Notes under the pieces: model-generated
Told to the model about the DNA's origin: nothing
Seen by the model: only the letters and a program-made list of their open reading frames with translations
The model's database searches: none
Shown: in pieces, positions 54,977 through 64,000 of the stretch
Numbering within the stretch: the first letter of the stretch is position 1
How the letters are laid out: the number at the start of each line of letters is the position of its first letter
Position numbers and translations under genes: made by a program
Assembly (NCBI GenBank): GCA_022559985.1
Contig: JAFJTR010000006.1
Span: forward strand, 124,001-188,000
Direction of reading: 5' to 3'
From: Parastagonospora avenae f. sp. tritici 18332-5
Taxonomy: Eukaryota > Ascomycota > Dothideomycetes > Pleosporales > Phaeosphaeriaceae
DNA length: 64,000 nt

Positions 54977-56406
54977 CTACATGCTATTCTGGTAGTAGTA
55001 TACCTTTCCTTCGAAGAGACGACGGGCTGTGCGCGACACCACGCAGCGGTCGACGAGAGCGAATGTCTCGGAGCTTGTGGCGAGGACTTCGACTTTGATA
55101 GATCCGCTGGAATGAGCGATGCATACTGTTCGTCGGTCTGGTAGCAGGCCAGATACACTTTCTTCAGAATCGGAGGAGGGGCTCGGTGTCCTATCCGGTG
55201 ATGGCAGGTGCCAGCTGGACTGCTTCTTCTCATCCAATGAGACCCGATGTGCCACTGTGCCTTCGATGCATACTGCCGAAGCCAAGCAGGCTGCACCAGT
55301 GAGTTGTAAGCTTGGATGAGGCTTGCCCATACTGAATGCCTGCACGAATATGTTTGGTCTGCTTTGCTCGGATGTTTCGTCTGGTCGAGGAGGAGACACG
55401 ATAGCCAGCTTTGGCGTTCCTCGAACTTTGGCCGCAGCGTCTGTGCTGGATGCCAAATCCATCATAACAGCTCCCACACGTCGGATCGATTCCATGTGCT
55501 TGAGGTATCCGGCAGAGTCTTTACTTCCCGTCTTGAGGTAAGGTGGTAATGATGTTTCATCAACGAGAACGAAGGGGTTCGCAGCATCGATCAAAGTCGC
55601 TTTCACGGAGAAGCGGTTGCCGTCTGTCTCGATAACGTTTATGGTCTCAAAACGTTTGCCGGTAGGGAACAGCGTTCCAGTCATACTGCCAGCAGGATCG
55701 ACGAATGCAACCTTTACTTCGCTGCCAGTGCCCTTCACGCCTGGGATCGCGTAGTCACCGTCCTCTTCGAACGAACCATCCTCATCTACCTGAACGGTAT
55801 CGACGATAATCCGCGAAGTGTTGGTGTTGAAGATCCGGACATCGAGCTATACATGAGTTAGCGTCATAACACTTGTTCTTGCTCGGTACGCGTACTTACA
55901 GTTCGTTCCCCTGGACTAGCGCGCACCAAGCCTTCTTGGAGAGCAAATGGGCCAACGCCCGAACACATGTTCCCGCAGTTGCCGCTAAGATCAACCACCT
56001 CTTGGCCAACCGCTACTTGTACGAAAGTGTAATCAACGTCTACGCCTGGTCGAGATGATGGAGATATCACGGCAACTTTGGAAGTTGTAGATGTAGCGCC
56101 TCCCACTCCGTCGATTTGTCTGGCGTCTGAACCTTGAGAGCCCATAGCAGCAAGCAGTGGTCCTGCCCAGTCTGCTTCCGAGGCTGGCAGATCATGGCGA
56201 TGAATGAACAGTCCTTTTGATGTGCCAGCTCGCATGAGCACAGCCGGGAGGCTACGTCGCACCCTTTTGTGAGCCCTTTCGCAAGCCATATCCTCAGGAA
56301 GTCCCTCGAGAAGTCGTATAACTGGCGTCTGAGAGAGGAACGGTATCTGGAATGTCGAGAGTTTTGCTTTCTGAATAGTCGATGGATTGATTAGCGATCG
56401 AAGCAT
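54977..56406 (-). CDS. PrpF-family isomerase, candidate aconitate delta-isomerase (ADI1-like)
   Basis: Two exons on the minus strand, 56406-55900 and 55846-54977, about 458 aa; a 53-nt intron joins SPGERT to LDVRIFNTNTSRIIVDT. PrpF-family motifs are clear: LPAVLMRAGTSKGLFIHRHDLP, GGATSTTSKVAVISPS, VDLSGNCGNMCSGVGPFALQEG (Cys-containing loop of the diaminopimelate-epimerase-like fold), AGSMTGTLFPTG, DAANPFVLVD and the C-terminal VVSRTARRLFEG. The family includes bacterial PrpF/methylitaconate isomerase and Ustilago Adi1, which converts cis- to trans-aconitate. I start at Met 56406 (MLRSLINPSTIQKAKL); MACERAH further in is an alternative. The upstream extension to 56637 in the same frame looks non-coding. 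The neighbouring tricarboxylate carrier, regulator and MFS gene support a tricarboxylate role. The ~50-residue Ser/Pro/Asp-rich insert before the last motif is unusual. Confidence 0.82.
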
Positions 56407-57041
56407 GTACAGAACTGTGATGGATGTATTCGTAGATATCCGCTTTGGTCGTCTTGAGCCGTCATGTTGGAGGAATACATCATATATTGTACCCGCACGC
56501 AAATCCGGGACACGGTGATCATCAAGCGTCCAGATTCTACAATTCTCTCGCGACGGCAGTCGCGAAGCTGTGAACGTTGCACAGCTGTTCCCGTTAGACC
56601 CGCGGCGAGCGAGTTTACGTGCTTCGAGACGAGGCACGGCAACGTAGTTGTCCTGTGATTGGATGGTGTCCTACCCGCGGGAGCAAGACCCACGACGCTA
56701 CCCGGAGGCAGCTCGGGGACAATTGCACATGAATGATTGCATCCCGTCTTATCTACCGGTAGATTGAGGCACAGGCGAGAATCTTTACGAGTCATGGGAT
56801 GACGGGTAGCAAAGTGTGCAGGAATCATGAACTCGAAGTCGATGGCTTGCAGAGAATCGCAGCGCAGATTGTGCCCGACGCTTGTACGGAGAGCATCGGC
56901 AACGAAAACCGGGAATGGGTCACTTTTCTCACTGACTTTTGAGGTTCTTCGTTATTGTCATATTTGAGTCACGGGAAATTTGGAACAGTCGCACTATAGC
57001 GTACAGAAAAGAAAAGCTGGGTATATTTGTGTACTAAAATG
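56407..57041. other. Intergenic, tandem minus-strand genes
   Basis: 635 bp between the carrier's stop and the isomerase's start. The isomerase frame stays open upstream of its ATG to 56637, but that part lacks homology signals. The rest is the promoter of the isomerase gene and the 3' flank of the carrier gene. Confidence 0.4.
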
Positions 57042-58028
57042 CTACTGAGTGGAAGGAGTCAAAAGAGAAGCAACCTTCTCATATACTGTGAACACGATTC
57101 CGCCACTGAAGACCAATCTTCCTAAGCGCATAGTGCTGCCACTCCAGAATCCTCGTACACCTGAGCTTTGCATTACACTTCGGAATGCCTCGCCTGTAGT
57201 TGCGCCCTTTGCACTTTGCGCCCGGGTCTTAATAGTGTCGAACGGCTGTGTCGCATACACAGTGATGGTTCCAGCAATTGCGCCTAATCCAAAGGTCACA
57301 GCGCTATTTTGTGGTAGATTTTTCCGGCGCGCAAACTCCTTGAGGACGTTGTATGAGCCCATGCGTACAGCGGAAGTGGCCGATTGCTTCATGGTGGTGG
57401 AAACCAGACCTCGGTATAATCCGGCTATTCCGTGTGTTTGGAGGATGACTTTGGTCGCATGGAAGCCTCCATTGTACAGCTTGGTATTGCTTTTTGCGTT
57501 GTCGATGAGGGCGGTCTTGACGCGCTCTGTTGGTGTAACAGCCACCACACTTTCCACTGCGCCGGCCATCATTCCCGCTAACAATCCTCGCGCTGGAGAA
57601 AGGATCCCCCGTTCATCGGCTAGGCGTGTGCGAATGGAGTCAAAGGAGAGAAACCGAACACCGGCCTTGAAGGCTGTGCCTACAATTAATGTGGAGCATC
57701 CAGTATAAATCGCTCCAATGCCATCGCTTTTTGCGACAGTGGCAATGACGGCAAAAGGATTCCGCGAACCAGTTGTGCTCGCTTGTAATTGTGCTCTGGT
57801 TTTGGCAAACTCGAAAGGATAGGTCGCTGTGGCTTCAACACCTCCAGCAATAGCACCAGAAAGTAGCGATACTATGGCAGTAGGGCTTTGCTTTACTGAG
57901 GTCTTCTTTGGTGCTGTGTTGATCTGTATCGAAGTTGATCTTGTGTCGACTGGCGAAGTTGCGAGTGAGGCGCTCATGATGGGCGTTGAGTTGTGACTAT
58001 CAGAAACATCGGAATCGACACTTTTCAT
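57042..58028 (-). CDS. Mitochondrial tricarboxylate (citrate/aconitate) carrier, Ctp1/Mtt1-like
   Basis: Intronless, 328 aa from Met 58028 (MKSVDSDVSDSHNST). The frame is open to 58355, but the extra 109 residues have no carrier homology and run into the divergent regulator's start. Three mitochondrial carrier repeats are visible with their Px[DE]xx[KR] signatures: ATYPFEFAKTRAQLQ, VTPTERVKTALIDN and TQPFDTIKTRAQS. Glycine-rich helix starts (LLSGAIAGGVEATA, LLAGMMAGAVESVV, FGLGAIAGTITVYA) are typical of the Ctp1 subfamily. A. terreus MttA and Ustilago Mtt1, which export cis-aconitate from mitochondria in itaconate production, belong to the same group. An N-terminal ~45-residue Ser/Thr-rich extension precedes the first helix. 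It is divergent from the regulator gene with 222 bp between starts. Exact substrate (citrate, cis-aconitate) and direction are inferred. Confidence 0.9.
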   Translation of the reverse strand: MKSVDSDVSDSHNSTPIMSASLATSPVDTRSTSIQINTAPKKTSVKQSPTAIVSLLSGAIAGGVEATATYPFEFAKTRAQLQASTTGSRNPFAVIATVAKSDGIGAIYTGCSTLIVGTAFKAGVRFLSFDSIRTRLADERGILSPARGLLAGMMAGAVESVVAVTPTERVKTALIDNAKSNTKLYNGGFHATKVILQTHGIAGLYRGLVSTTMKQSATSAVRMGSYNVLKEFARRKNLPQNSAVTFGLGAIAGTITVYATQPFDTIKTRAQSAKGATTGEAFRSVMQSSGVRGFWSGSTMRLGRLVFSGGIVFTVYEKVASLLTPSTQ

Positions 58029-58250
58029 GGCTGTAAGGACAGTATATACTACGCGCAAAATGCTGCAAATTGATCGTAGCGCGACGTATGCCGCGTCAAG
58101 GTCGCGTATCAGATCGGACGGGGCAAAGGCCTTGGCTGGCGGGAAGACGGGAACTTCACGTCCAGTCGGAAGAGGCACCACTGCGAAACTTTCCTCCCAT
58201 TCCACTCCCGTCACAACAACACCCGTCAGTCGATCCCGACGCCCAGAGCC
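58029..58250. promoter_or_regulatory. 222-bp bidirectional promoter, carrier and cluster regulator
   Basis: The starts of the carrier (-) and the Zn2Cys6 regulator (+) lie 222 bp apart, so the two must share upstream sequence. I see no unambiguous CGG inverted pair. A GTATATAC lies only about 15 bp from the carrier ATG, too near to act as its TATA box. Confidence 0.4.
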
Positions 58251-60763
58251 ATGAGCGATCGTACCACCAGCGGCAATGCGACAACCACGGGGCGTACCCG
58301 CAAAAGAGCTGCCGAAGCGTGCACTTTCTGCCGTCGGAGAAAGGTCTGTCGCCACGTACCAGATTGGCGGTCACGTTACTGAGAATGAACCGTCTAGATC
58401 AAGTGCAGCGCAGAAAAACCCACATGTGCAAGCTGTAAACTGCATGAGGCGACATGCGTGTATGAGCCCATAGATGAGACACACAACACTAGCAGCCGTC
58501 CAAGTAAGACGCCTCGTAGGGACACCGCTTCACAGGCGCCCACTTCGGCTGCTACTACTACTCCTGCTCCTGCTCCACGAGCTGCCGCGATTGCACCCAA
58601 GAGCGTATCGCGCATCGTCGTTGCTGCCAATGGTTCATCTAGCTACCATGGACGCACAAGTACCCTGTTCGATGAAGGTCCCCATGATAGACCCACTGCT
58701 GAAGCGCGTCCTCAGATGCCTGACGAGTGGGTCGAAAGGGGCCTTGTTGCTGAAGCTGCACGCCAGCGACAACTCGAGACTGTCAACTTCCGGCTAGGGA
58801 AGCTCGACTTCGACGGCGTGGACCCAGAATTAGGCATGCATCTTCTGTCGTTGCACTGGAATCGCCAGCATCACTCGTTTCTGGCGACATACCGTCCAGC
58901 CTTCATGCGCGACATGGCTTGTGGCGGCCCGTACTTCTCTAAATTGTTACTGAACGCCATCTATTTTGGTGCCTCCAAGTTCAGCCCACGCCATGAGGTT
59001 CGTCGGGTTGCAGATGATGTGCGTACTGCAGGCTGGCAATTTCGTCAAAGAGTGCGCGAGCTGTTAGGAGGTTCCTTAGACAAAAGTGAAGTTACTACCA
59101 TTCAAGCTCTCCTGGTCATGACCAACTCACTCTTTGCTCTCGGAGATGAACGCAGTGCTGCTTGGTTGTATGCGGGTCTCGCGTTTCGCATGATTGTCGA
59201 TCTCGGAATGCATGTGGACACAGTGGACCTAGCGAAAACGAGGAAGTTCTCAGATGAGGAGTATGAGATAAGGAGACGCGTCTTTTGGGCAGCCTTCGGT
59301 AAGTCGCCGCCTTTAATTACTGTCGTAGTCTGTGCCTTTGCTATGAACCAACGTGTACACTACCAAGTAGACTGTATATCTTCAAAGGCGCTTTGCTACA
59401 TCATGTTACAGTCATGAGTCCATGAAGCTATACAAGCTTTGTTAGGAGGCACAGATTCTGGCAGCTTCTGGTATTACCTGATTATTATATTCGAGACCAT
59501 ACTGACGATCACCCAGTCATCGACAAGATACAGAGCTTGTATCAGGGAAGACCGGTTACTATCAAAGAGGCCGACACCCTTGTGCCTATCAAGTTCCAGG
59601 ATACGTACGAAGAGCTCGAACATTGGGCTCCCTTCGCATACTCAACGCAGTCAAATGCCGCTTATCTAGGATCTCCAGCATACAGCATCTCCACCTTCCG
59701 ACATCTCTGCAAGCTGTCCGTCGTTCTCAGTGACATTCTCAGCACCATATACACCGAAAGAAGCTTTGACTCGAGTCCAGGGGAACTCTCTTCGAAGTTA
59801 GAGAGCATCCATCTCAAGTTAACAACATGGCGCAGTGAGCTACCAGAACATCTAGCAGTAGATGTCAAGAAGATGCCAATCACACCGCCACCCCATGTTC
59901 TGAGCCTACAGTGAGTATTCTTTGGCGCGATGATATGATACCCATACTGACGGTGGCATAGCGCTATGTACAACGTCCTCATGATACTCTTGCATCGTCC
60001 ATTCGTTGCTGATGGTCACCTATACAGCACGTCTCGTGCTATCTCCGTCAGTTCGCTTTTGTCATGTCAAACGGCGGCTGATGACATTGTTGCGCTCTTG
60101 CGTGTGCACGACAAGGCGTTCAGTGTGCGAAGAGCTCCCTACTTAATATCGTATTCGACTTATGTGGCTGCCACGATCCACGCACGTATCGCTGCAAAGC
60201 GCGGAATAGGCTCTTCTGCCTATACCAACCTCGAGACGTGCTTGGCTGTATTTCGAGAGAATCAAGAGACAAATTGGGCTGTTCGACGCGCGAATGGTAT
60301 CGTGCAGAATCTGATGAAGAGATTGGGTGTCGCCTCGCCCAGTCTGGACGAAATCCAGATTGAGAGCAGCCATACCAGCACTCCGGACTCCTCATCTGGC
60401 CGCCAGACGGGTCGTGAGCCTAGCCTGCATAGCCTTGATATTGACGGGATCATCCAAAGTTTTGTGCGAGAACAGGAGAACTCGCATTCTGCACAAGTAG
60501 GGCCAGCTGGTCGTCTTAATTCGTCAGACGCAGCAGCACCAATGCAGTCACTTTGGCCATATCCACCCACCGATATGTCCAATGTCGCTCTGTCAGGACA
60601 CAACGATACAGACACCTCTCCATACGACAACAACAGTAACTGGGGATACTCTGGCCAACAGCCAATGTTCGCACAGGACCCTGTAAACGTTGACGATCTT
60701 CTATACGGCTTTAATGGGTCTGCACTGGACAGCTTTCCCATTTTGGACTGGGACACGATGTGA
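58251..60763 (+). CDS. Zn2Cys6 transcription factor, probable cluster regulator
   Basis: Four exons: 58251-58343, 58398-59298, 59517-59910 and 59962-60763, about 729 aa. Splicing of intron 1 (GTCTGTCG...TTACTGAG...GTCTAG) gives ACTFCRRRK|IKCSAEKPTCASCKLHEATC, a full zinc cluster (Cys 24, 27, 34, 41, 44, 51). Intron 2 is long (218 nt) and joins RRRVFWAAF to VIDKIQSLYQGRPVTIKEAD, the standard fungal_trans core (LSLHWNRQHHSFLATYRPAFMRDM, ALFALGDERSAAWLYAGLAFRMIVDLGMH). Intron 3 (51 nt) restores LSLHAMYNVLMILLHRPFV. The C-terminus is Ser/Asp/Pro-rich and ends in acidic/hydrophobic DSFPILDWDTM, a likely activation segment. Placement between the carrier and the MFS transporter, with a promoter shared with the carrier, suggests it controls this cluster. 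The inducer is unknown. Confidence 0.88.
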
Positions 60764-61544
60764 ACAACACCGATACCGCATCCTTGTCCTGCCAGGCTGA
60801 TCCGGTGAATGTGCGAAGTCATCCGGTCGACCTTTTTTTTACGTCTGCATGGCCGTTGGGTTGGTGATCTACCCCACGGAAGCTCCGTATCTGAAATCAT
60901 CCGGCTGGCACGTTGTCTGGGGATACTGTGGGGAAGACATGCACGTCCAGTGGAGAACCTGTGCGCATTGCTGTGGTACTGCATGACTACCTGTTGTCAT
61001 TCAAGAAAGACTTGGAAATGTCGGAAACATGTGCCGCGGTATGGACTCCTCCCAGCTGTTGAGCAGGAAGGCGACGTTGCCGTCCGACGGGAACGTTGTT
61101 ACCCGCGGACGGGAAGTCTTCGTAGTCTGTGTCCCGTCTCGAGCAAGATCCCTCGCTTCCCTCCGCCCTATAAGCCTGCACTTGGCAGCTATCTGGGCCC
61201 TTGGCATCAAGCCCACCCTTGGCAAAAGGCTGGATCTTGGCAAGAAACAACCACTTGGAACGGTTCCAATTACCGAATGCAGCGGGGAGTGGCGCACGTT
61301 CACCCTCGTGGTTCGACCACTTTCCTGGGGCCCCGCATTCTTAGCGCGATCGTGGGCATGTCCAAGAACACTACAGTAGCGAGGCCAGGAAGATAGGCCG
61401 ACACGGTCGAGTTCATCCTCAACGTCTATATAACAATGTCGCATATGTTGCAAATTAAGATCATCGGCATCCAGCTGCTCTTCAGTGCTTCAAGGTCACG
61501 ATCACACTCTTCGACCTCACGACCAGTGCAACCAATCAGCGACC
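60764..61544. other. Intergenic, promoter of the MFS gene
   Basis: 781 bp between the regulator's stop and the MFS start, same strand. A 195-codon frame (60809-61396) has no domain and is overlapped by equally long minus-strand frames, so it is not called. TATATAACA at about 61425 lies roughly 120 bp before the MFS ATG and may be its TATA element. Confidence 0.4.
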
Positions 61545-63382
61545 ATGACCGACAAACCCATTGACGAGAAGATGGCTGATGCCGAATTCAAGGAGGTTGC
61601 TCCTGAGTCTTATCACATCACGCCGCAACAGATCCAAGCTCGCTTCGAGCTACTTCGACATATGAGCGAAGAGCAGATGGCAGCACTGAACAAGAAACTT
61701 GTCAGGAAACTTGACTGGAGACTGATGCCATGTATCACAGTCATGTTCTTAATGAAGTGAGTCTTGGAGTCTCCGCTTTTGAAACTAATTTACTCACATA
61801 AAATAGCTACCTCGATCGAATCAATGTCTCCAATGCGCGTCTTGCTGGTCTGCAAAAGGACTTGAACATGAACGACACCATATGGAACACCGGCATATCC
61901 ACCTTCTACGTTGGATATCTGGTTGGCCAGCTTCCCGGTAACCTGTGGCTTGCGAAGGCAGATCCCAGATGGTTTTTGCCCTCCATGATGATGGCCTGGA
62001 GTATTGCCACAATTTGCATGCCAGCAATGACCTCTGGCGCCGGTTTTGCCGTCTGTCGATTCTTCATTGGACTCAGCGAAGCGCCGTTCTTCCCTGGTAT
62101 CACTCTGAGTAAGTTGTAGCCTCCTGGATACAAGATCGGCCGAGCTGACGGAAAATAGTGACGTCCTCATGGTACACCAAAGAGGAGAACCCCATGCGCA
62201 TGGCAATCTGGCATGCTGGAAACACCATGTCGAACATCCTTTCCGGCTTCCTTGCCGCTGGAATTCTCACCAACATGGATGATGTGCTCGGTCTCCATGC
62301 GTGGCAGTGGTTCTTCATCATTGAGGGCGCTGCATCGATCCTTGTAGCCGCCGTCGCTTACATCTTGCTTCCTTCATGGCCCCACAACACCAGGTGGCTC
62401 ACACCTGAAGAGGCTGAAATGGCCCAGTACCGTGTCCAATTGTCCAATGGTGGCGTTGATGAGGGTGTAGGAGGAACTTGGGACGGCGTCAAAGACGCAG
62501 CCAGGTATGTAACCTTTTCCATTTTATTAAACTCGAAGCCACACACCGATTTTCCCTTCTTGTACTTGTCCACTAGAGTCTGGCGATTCTGGGTCGTCGT
62601 TGTTCGTAGGATTACGGGTCCCGAACGTCTTCACAGGCTTTTTGCCTCCCGCATCAACCACCACGAAGTTTTGCAGCCTCCCCTATCTAACGGAGATTTT
62701 AGAGATCCGTATACTTGGCTCTTCTGCTTAATGCATTTCGCTCTGGTTACAGCGCAGAGCTTCAAGGATTTCCTGCCATCGGTAAGATCCACTTTTCCCT
62801 TCTCGCCGACATATTTGCTAACAAGCACACCAGATTATGGCCACATTCCACTTCGACAAGCTCACTACGTACCTCGTCCAAGCTCCTCCTTACGCCATTG
62901 CATACGCAGTTGCTTGCGGTCTGGCTTACACATCCGGTCGCTTCCAAGAATCCTGCTACCACATCGTCATCCCCATCCTCTTCAGTGCAGCTGGATGCAG
63001 CATGCTCATCGCGACACTGAACGTCGGCGCCCGCTACTTTGGTCTTATCCTGCTCATAAGCGGTACCTACTCCGGCCTTAACTTGCAACTCAGCTGGGAG
63101 ACCACACTCGTGCCTGCACCCAGGAGTAAGAAGGCAGCGCTCATTGCCATTGCCAACTGCATCAGTCAGACGAGCCATTGGTTCAGCCCATACTTCTTTC
63201 CGACATCGCAGGAGCCATTTTACCGTCTTGGCGGTGGCTTGATCCTGTTTGGATGCGTGGCTTGTGTGGTGTCTGCCATGCTGATCAAGATGAGGGCGAA
63301 GGCGCTGAACAAGAAGCTTGATGAGGCTGAAGGCTGGTCCGAGCACACTGGTGTTGAGCGCGGATGGAGACATGTGTATTAA
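61545..63382 (+). CDS. MFS transporter, anion:cation symporter (Dal5-like) family
   Basis: Five exons: 61545-61756, about 61807-62108, 62159-62504, 62703-62781 and 62834-63382, about 495 aa. After a 60-residue hydrophilic N-terminus (KKLVRKLDWRLMPCITVMFLM) come the family signatures NYLDRINVSNARLAGLQKDL, WNTGISTFYVGYLVGQLPGNLWLAK, MMMAWSIATICM, CRFFIGLSEAPFFPG and WYTKEENPMRMAIWHAGN. Exon 3-4 splicing (198-nt intron) gives DAAR|DPYTWLFCLMHFALVTAQSFKDFLPS; the C-terminal helices include ISQTSHWFSPYFFP. ACS-family fungal carriers import organic anions such as allantoate, tartrate, nicotinate and biotin. Next to an aconitate-isomerase-like enzyme, a mitochondrial tricarboxylate carrier and a regulator, it plausibly moves a tricarboxylate across the plasma membrane. 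The 198-nt intron is a multiple of three without an in-frame stop. Confidence 0.88.
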
Positions 63383-63606
63383 GCACGCGTGTGGAAGCAG
63401 GTCTGAGGTTATGATTATACGACGGTTTGAACGACACTTTTGCTCATTGTATATATTTGCAAGTCGTTTTCTTGTTATTAGCGGCTATTTGAATCAATTC
63501 GATGTCCAAAGCATTGCAGTTCATTCTCTCAGTGCAAGTGAGAGATGCGAACTGTTGCTGACCGTCTGTTCCAATGTCTGCCAAAACTCCGTCCTAGCCC
63601 GTGATA

Positions 63607-64000
63607 TCAGCCGGTAGCATATGCTTCCTTCTTGGCACTTTTGGCCGCGTCTTCGTCATGAAACCCCGGTCCCTCGTCTTCGTCTTCGCTGTCATCCTCT
63701 TCGACTAAGTCTTCGCCGTCCTCTTCGCCATTCTCTTCCTGCTTTGGCGGTTGGCTGTACAGCTTCGCTGTCGCCATTGGTACGGCTGCCATCAACTCCA
63801 GCGCCTCCTTGAACATTTTCCCCTTCTTATATGCATCAATAACCAACCCAAACATTTCGATGGCAGTATCGTGCAGGAGCTCAGTGACATCATCCGACGA
63901 AAAGCAAGTCCTGAACACAGCCTGGACACCCTCTGGCATAGAGGACTGACAGTACTCGTGGAACTCCGAGCGAAACCTGATTCCGCTGAGAACAATAAGG
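63607..64000 (-). CDS. Unidentified protein, C-terminal part only (runs off the window)
   Basis: Minus-strand frame open from the right edge (64000) to a stop at 63607, about 130 residues. In-frame sequence continues upstream of the Met at 63939 (LSGIRFRSEFHEYCQSSMPEGVQAVF), so that Met is not the start and the 5' end lies outside. The visible part is helical (DDVTELLHDTAIEMFGLVIDAYKKGKMFKEALELMAAVP) and ends in a strongly acidic, probably disordered tail (Glu/Asp-rich for about 35 residues, then KSAKKEAY). This pattern fits a helical-repeat protein, but I do not recognise the family. Confidence 0.6.
   Translation of the reverse strand, partial: LIVLSGIRFRSEFHEYCQSSMPEGVQAVFRTCFSSDDVTELLHDTAIEMFGLVIDAYKKGKMFKEALELMAAVPMATAKLYSQPPKQEENGEEDGEDLVEEDDSEDEDEGPGFHDEDAAKSAKKEAYATG

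Noticed and set aside
58029..58355. N-terminal extension of the mitochondrial carrier to 58355
   Set aside because: No carrier homology and it would overlap the divergent regulator's first exon; Met 58028 is the better start.
60809..61396. 195-codon frame between the regulator and the MFS gene
   Set aside because: Overlapping antisense frames of similar length and no recognisable domain; treated as promoter region.
54977..63382. Complete itaconate biosynthesis cluster
   Set aside because: No cis- or trans-aconitate decarboxylase (CadA/TAD1-like) is present in the window, so itaconate itself cannot be claimed.

Overview
The window looks like nuclear chromosomal DNA of a filamentous ascomycete, probably a Dothideomycete. 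Genes are spliced, with mostly 45-55 nt introns (GTRNGT donors, CTAAC/CTGAC branch sites). The repertoire is typical of that group: a CFEM/PTH11-like receptor, an RTA1-like protein, Zn2Cys6 regulators, a berberine-bridge oxidase and a single Sfp-type phosphopantetheinyl transferase. Species cannot be fixed from the sequence alone. No rRNA, tRNA, CRISPR array or intact transposon was recognised.

Layout. 1-9.2 kb is gene-poor, with one tiny conserved-looking ORF (2940) and a CFEM/7TM receptor (5657-7164, -). 9.2-25.6 kb is dense: a secreted FAD oxidase, a mitochondrial PPR-like protein, coatomer zeta, an Rqc2/NEMF homologue, a decaying gene with tandem peptidase-inhibitor-I9-like modules and a subtilase-like remnant, trehalose-6-phosphate synthase, and a HIRIP3/CHZ-type histone-chaperone-like protein. 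WEE1 follows (27.5-31.0 kb, -). Then come about 4 kb without genes that contain two families of degenerate tandem repeats. 35.3-46.5 kb holds NUP82, CBP20, the pyridoxal-phosphate glutaminase PDX2/SNO, the phosphopantetheinyl transferase, an RTA1-like membrane protein and a Zn2Cys6 regulator.

Two regions stand out. (1) At 49.1-51.3 kb, two neighbouring co-oriented genes share a 15-residue motif, N-[VF]-A-x-[DN]-x-[AS]-[MVL]-Q-[VIL]-N. The upstream protein has one copy near its N-terminus, followed by a retropepsin-like domain whose catalytic Asp-Ser/Thr-Gly is degenerate. The downstream protein has a helical SesA/HeLo-like N-terminal region and two spaced copies at its C-terminus. This is the topology of the het-S/nwd2 amyloid-signalling pair of Podospora, but with a pseudo-protease-like domain where the NLR would be. 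(2) At 55.0-63.4 kb, a PrpF/aconitate-delta-isomerase-family enzyme, a mitochondrial tricarboxylate carrier, a Zn2Cys6 regulator and an anion:cation-symporter-type MFS transporter form a cluster. It resembles the itaconate clusters but has no decarboxylase in view, which suggests trans-aconitate (or a related tricarboxylate) assimilation or production.

Exon borders were read by eye from splice signals and reading-frame continuity and may be off by a base or two. Functions rest on recognised motifs, not on database searches.
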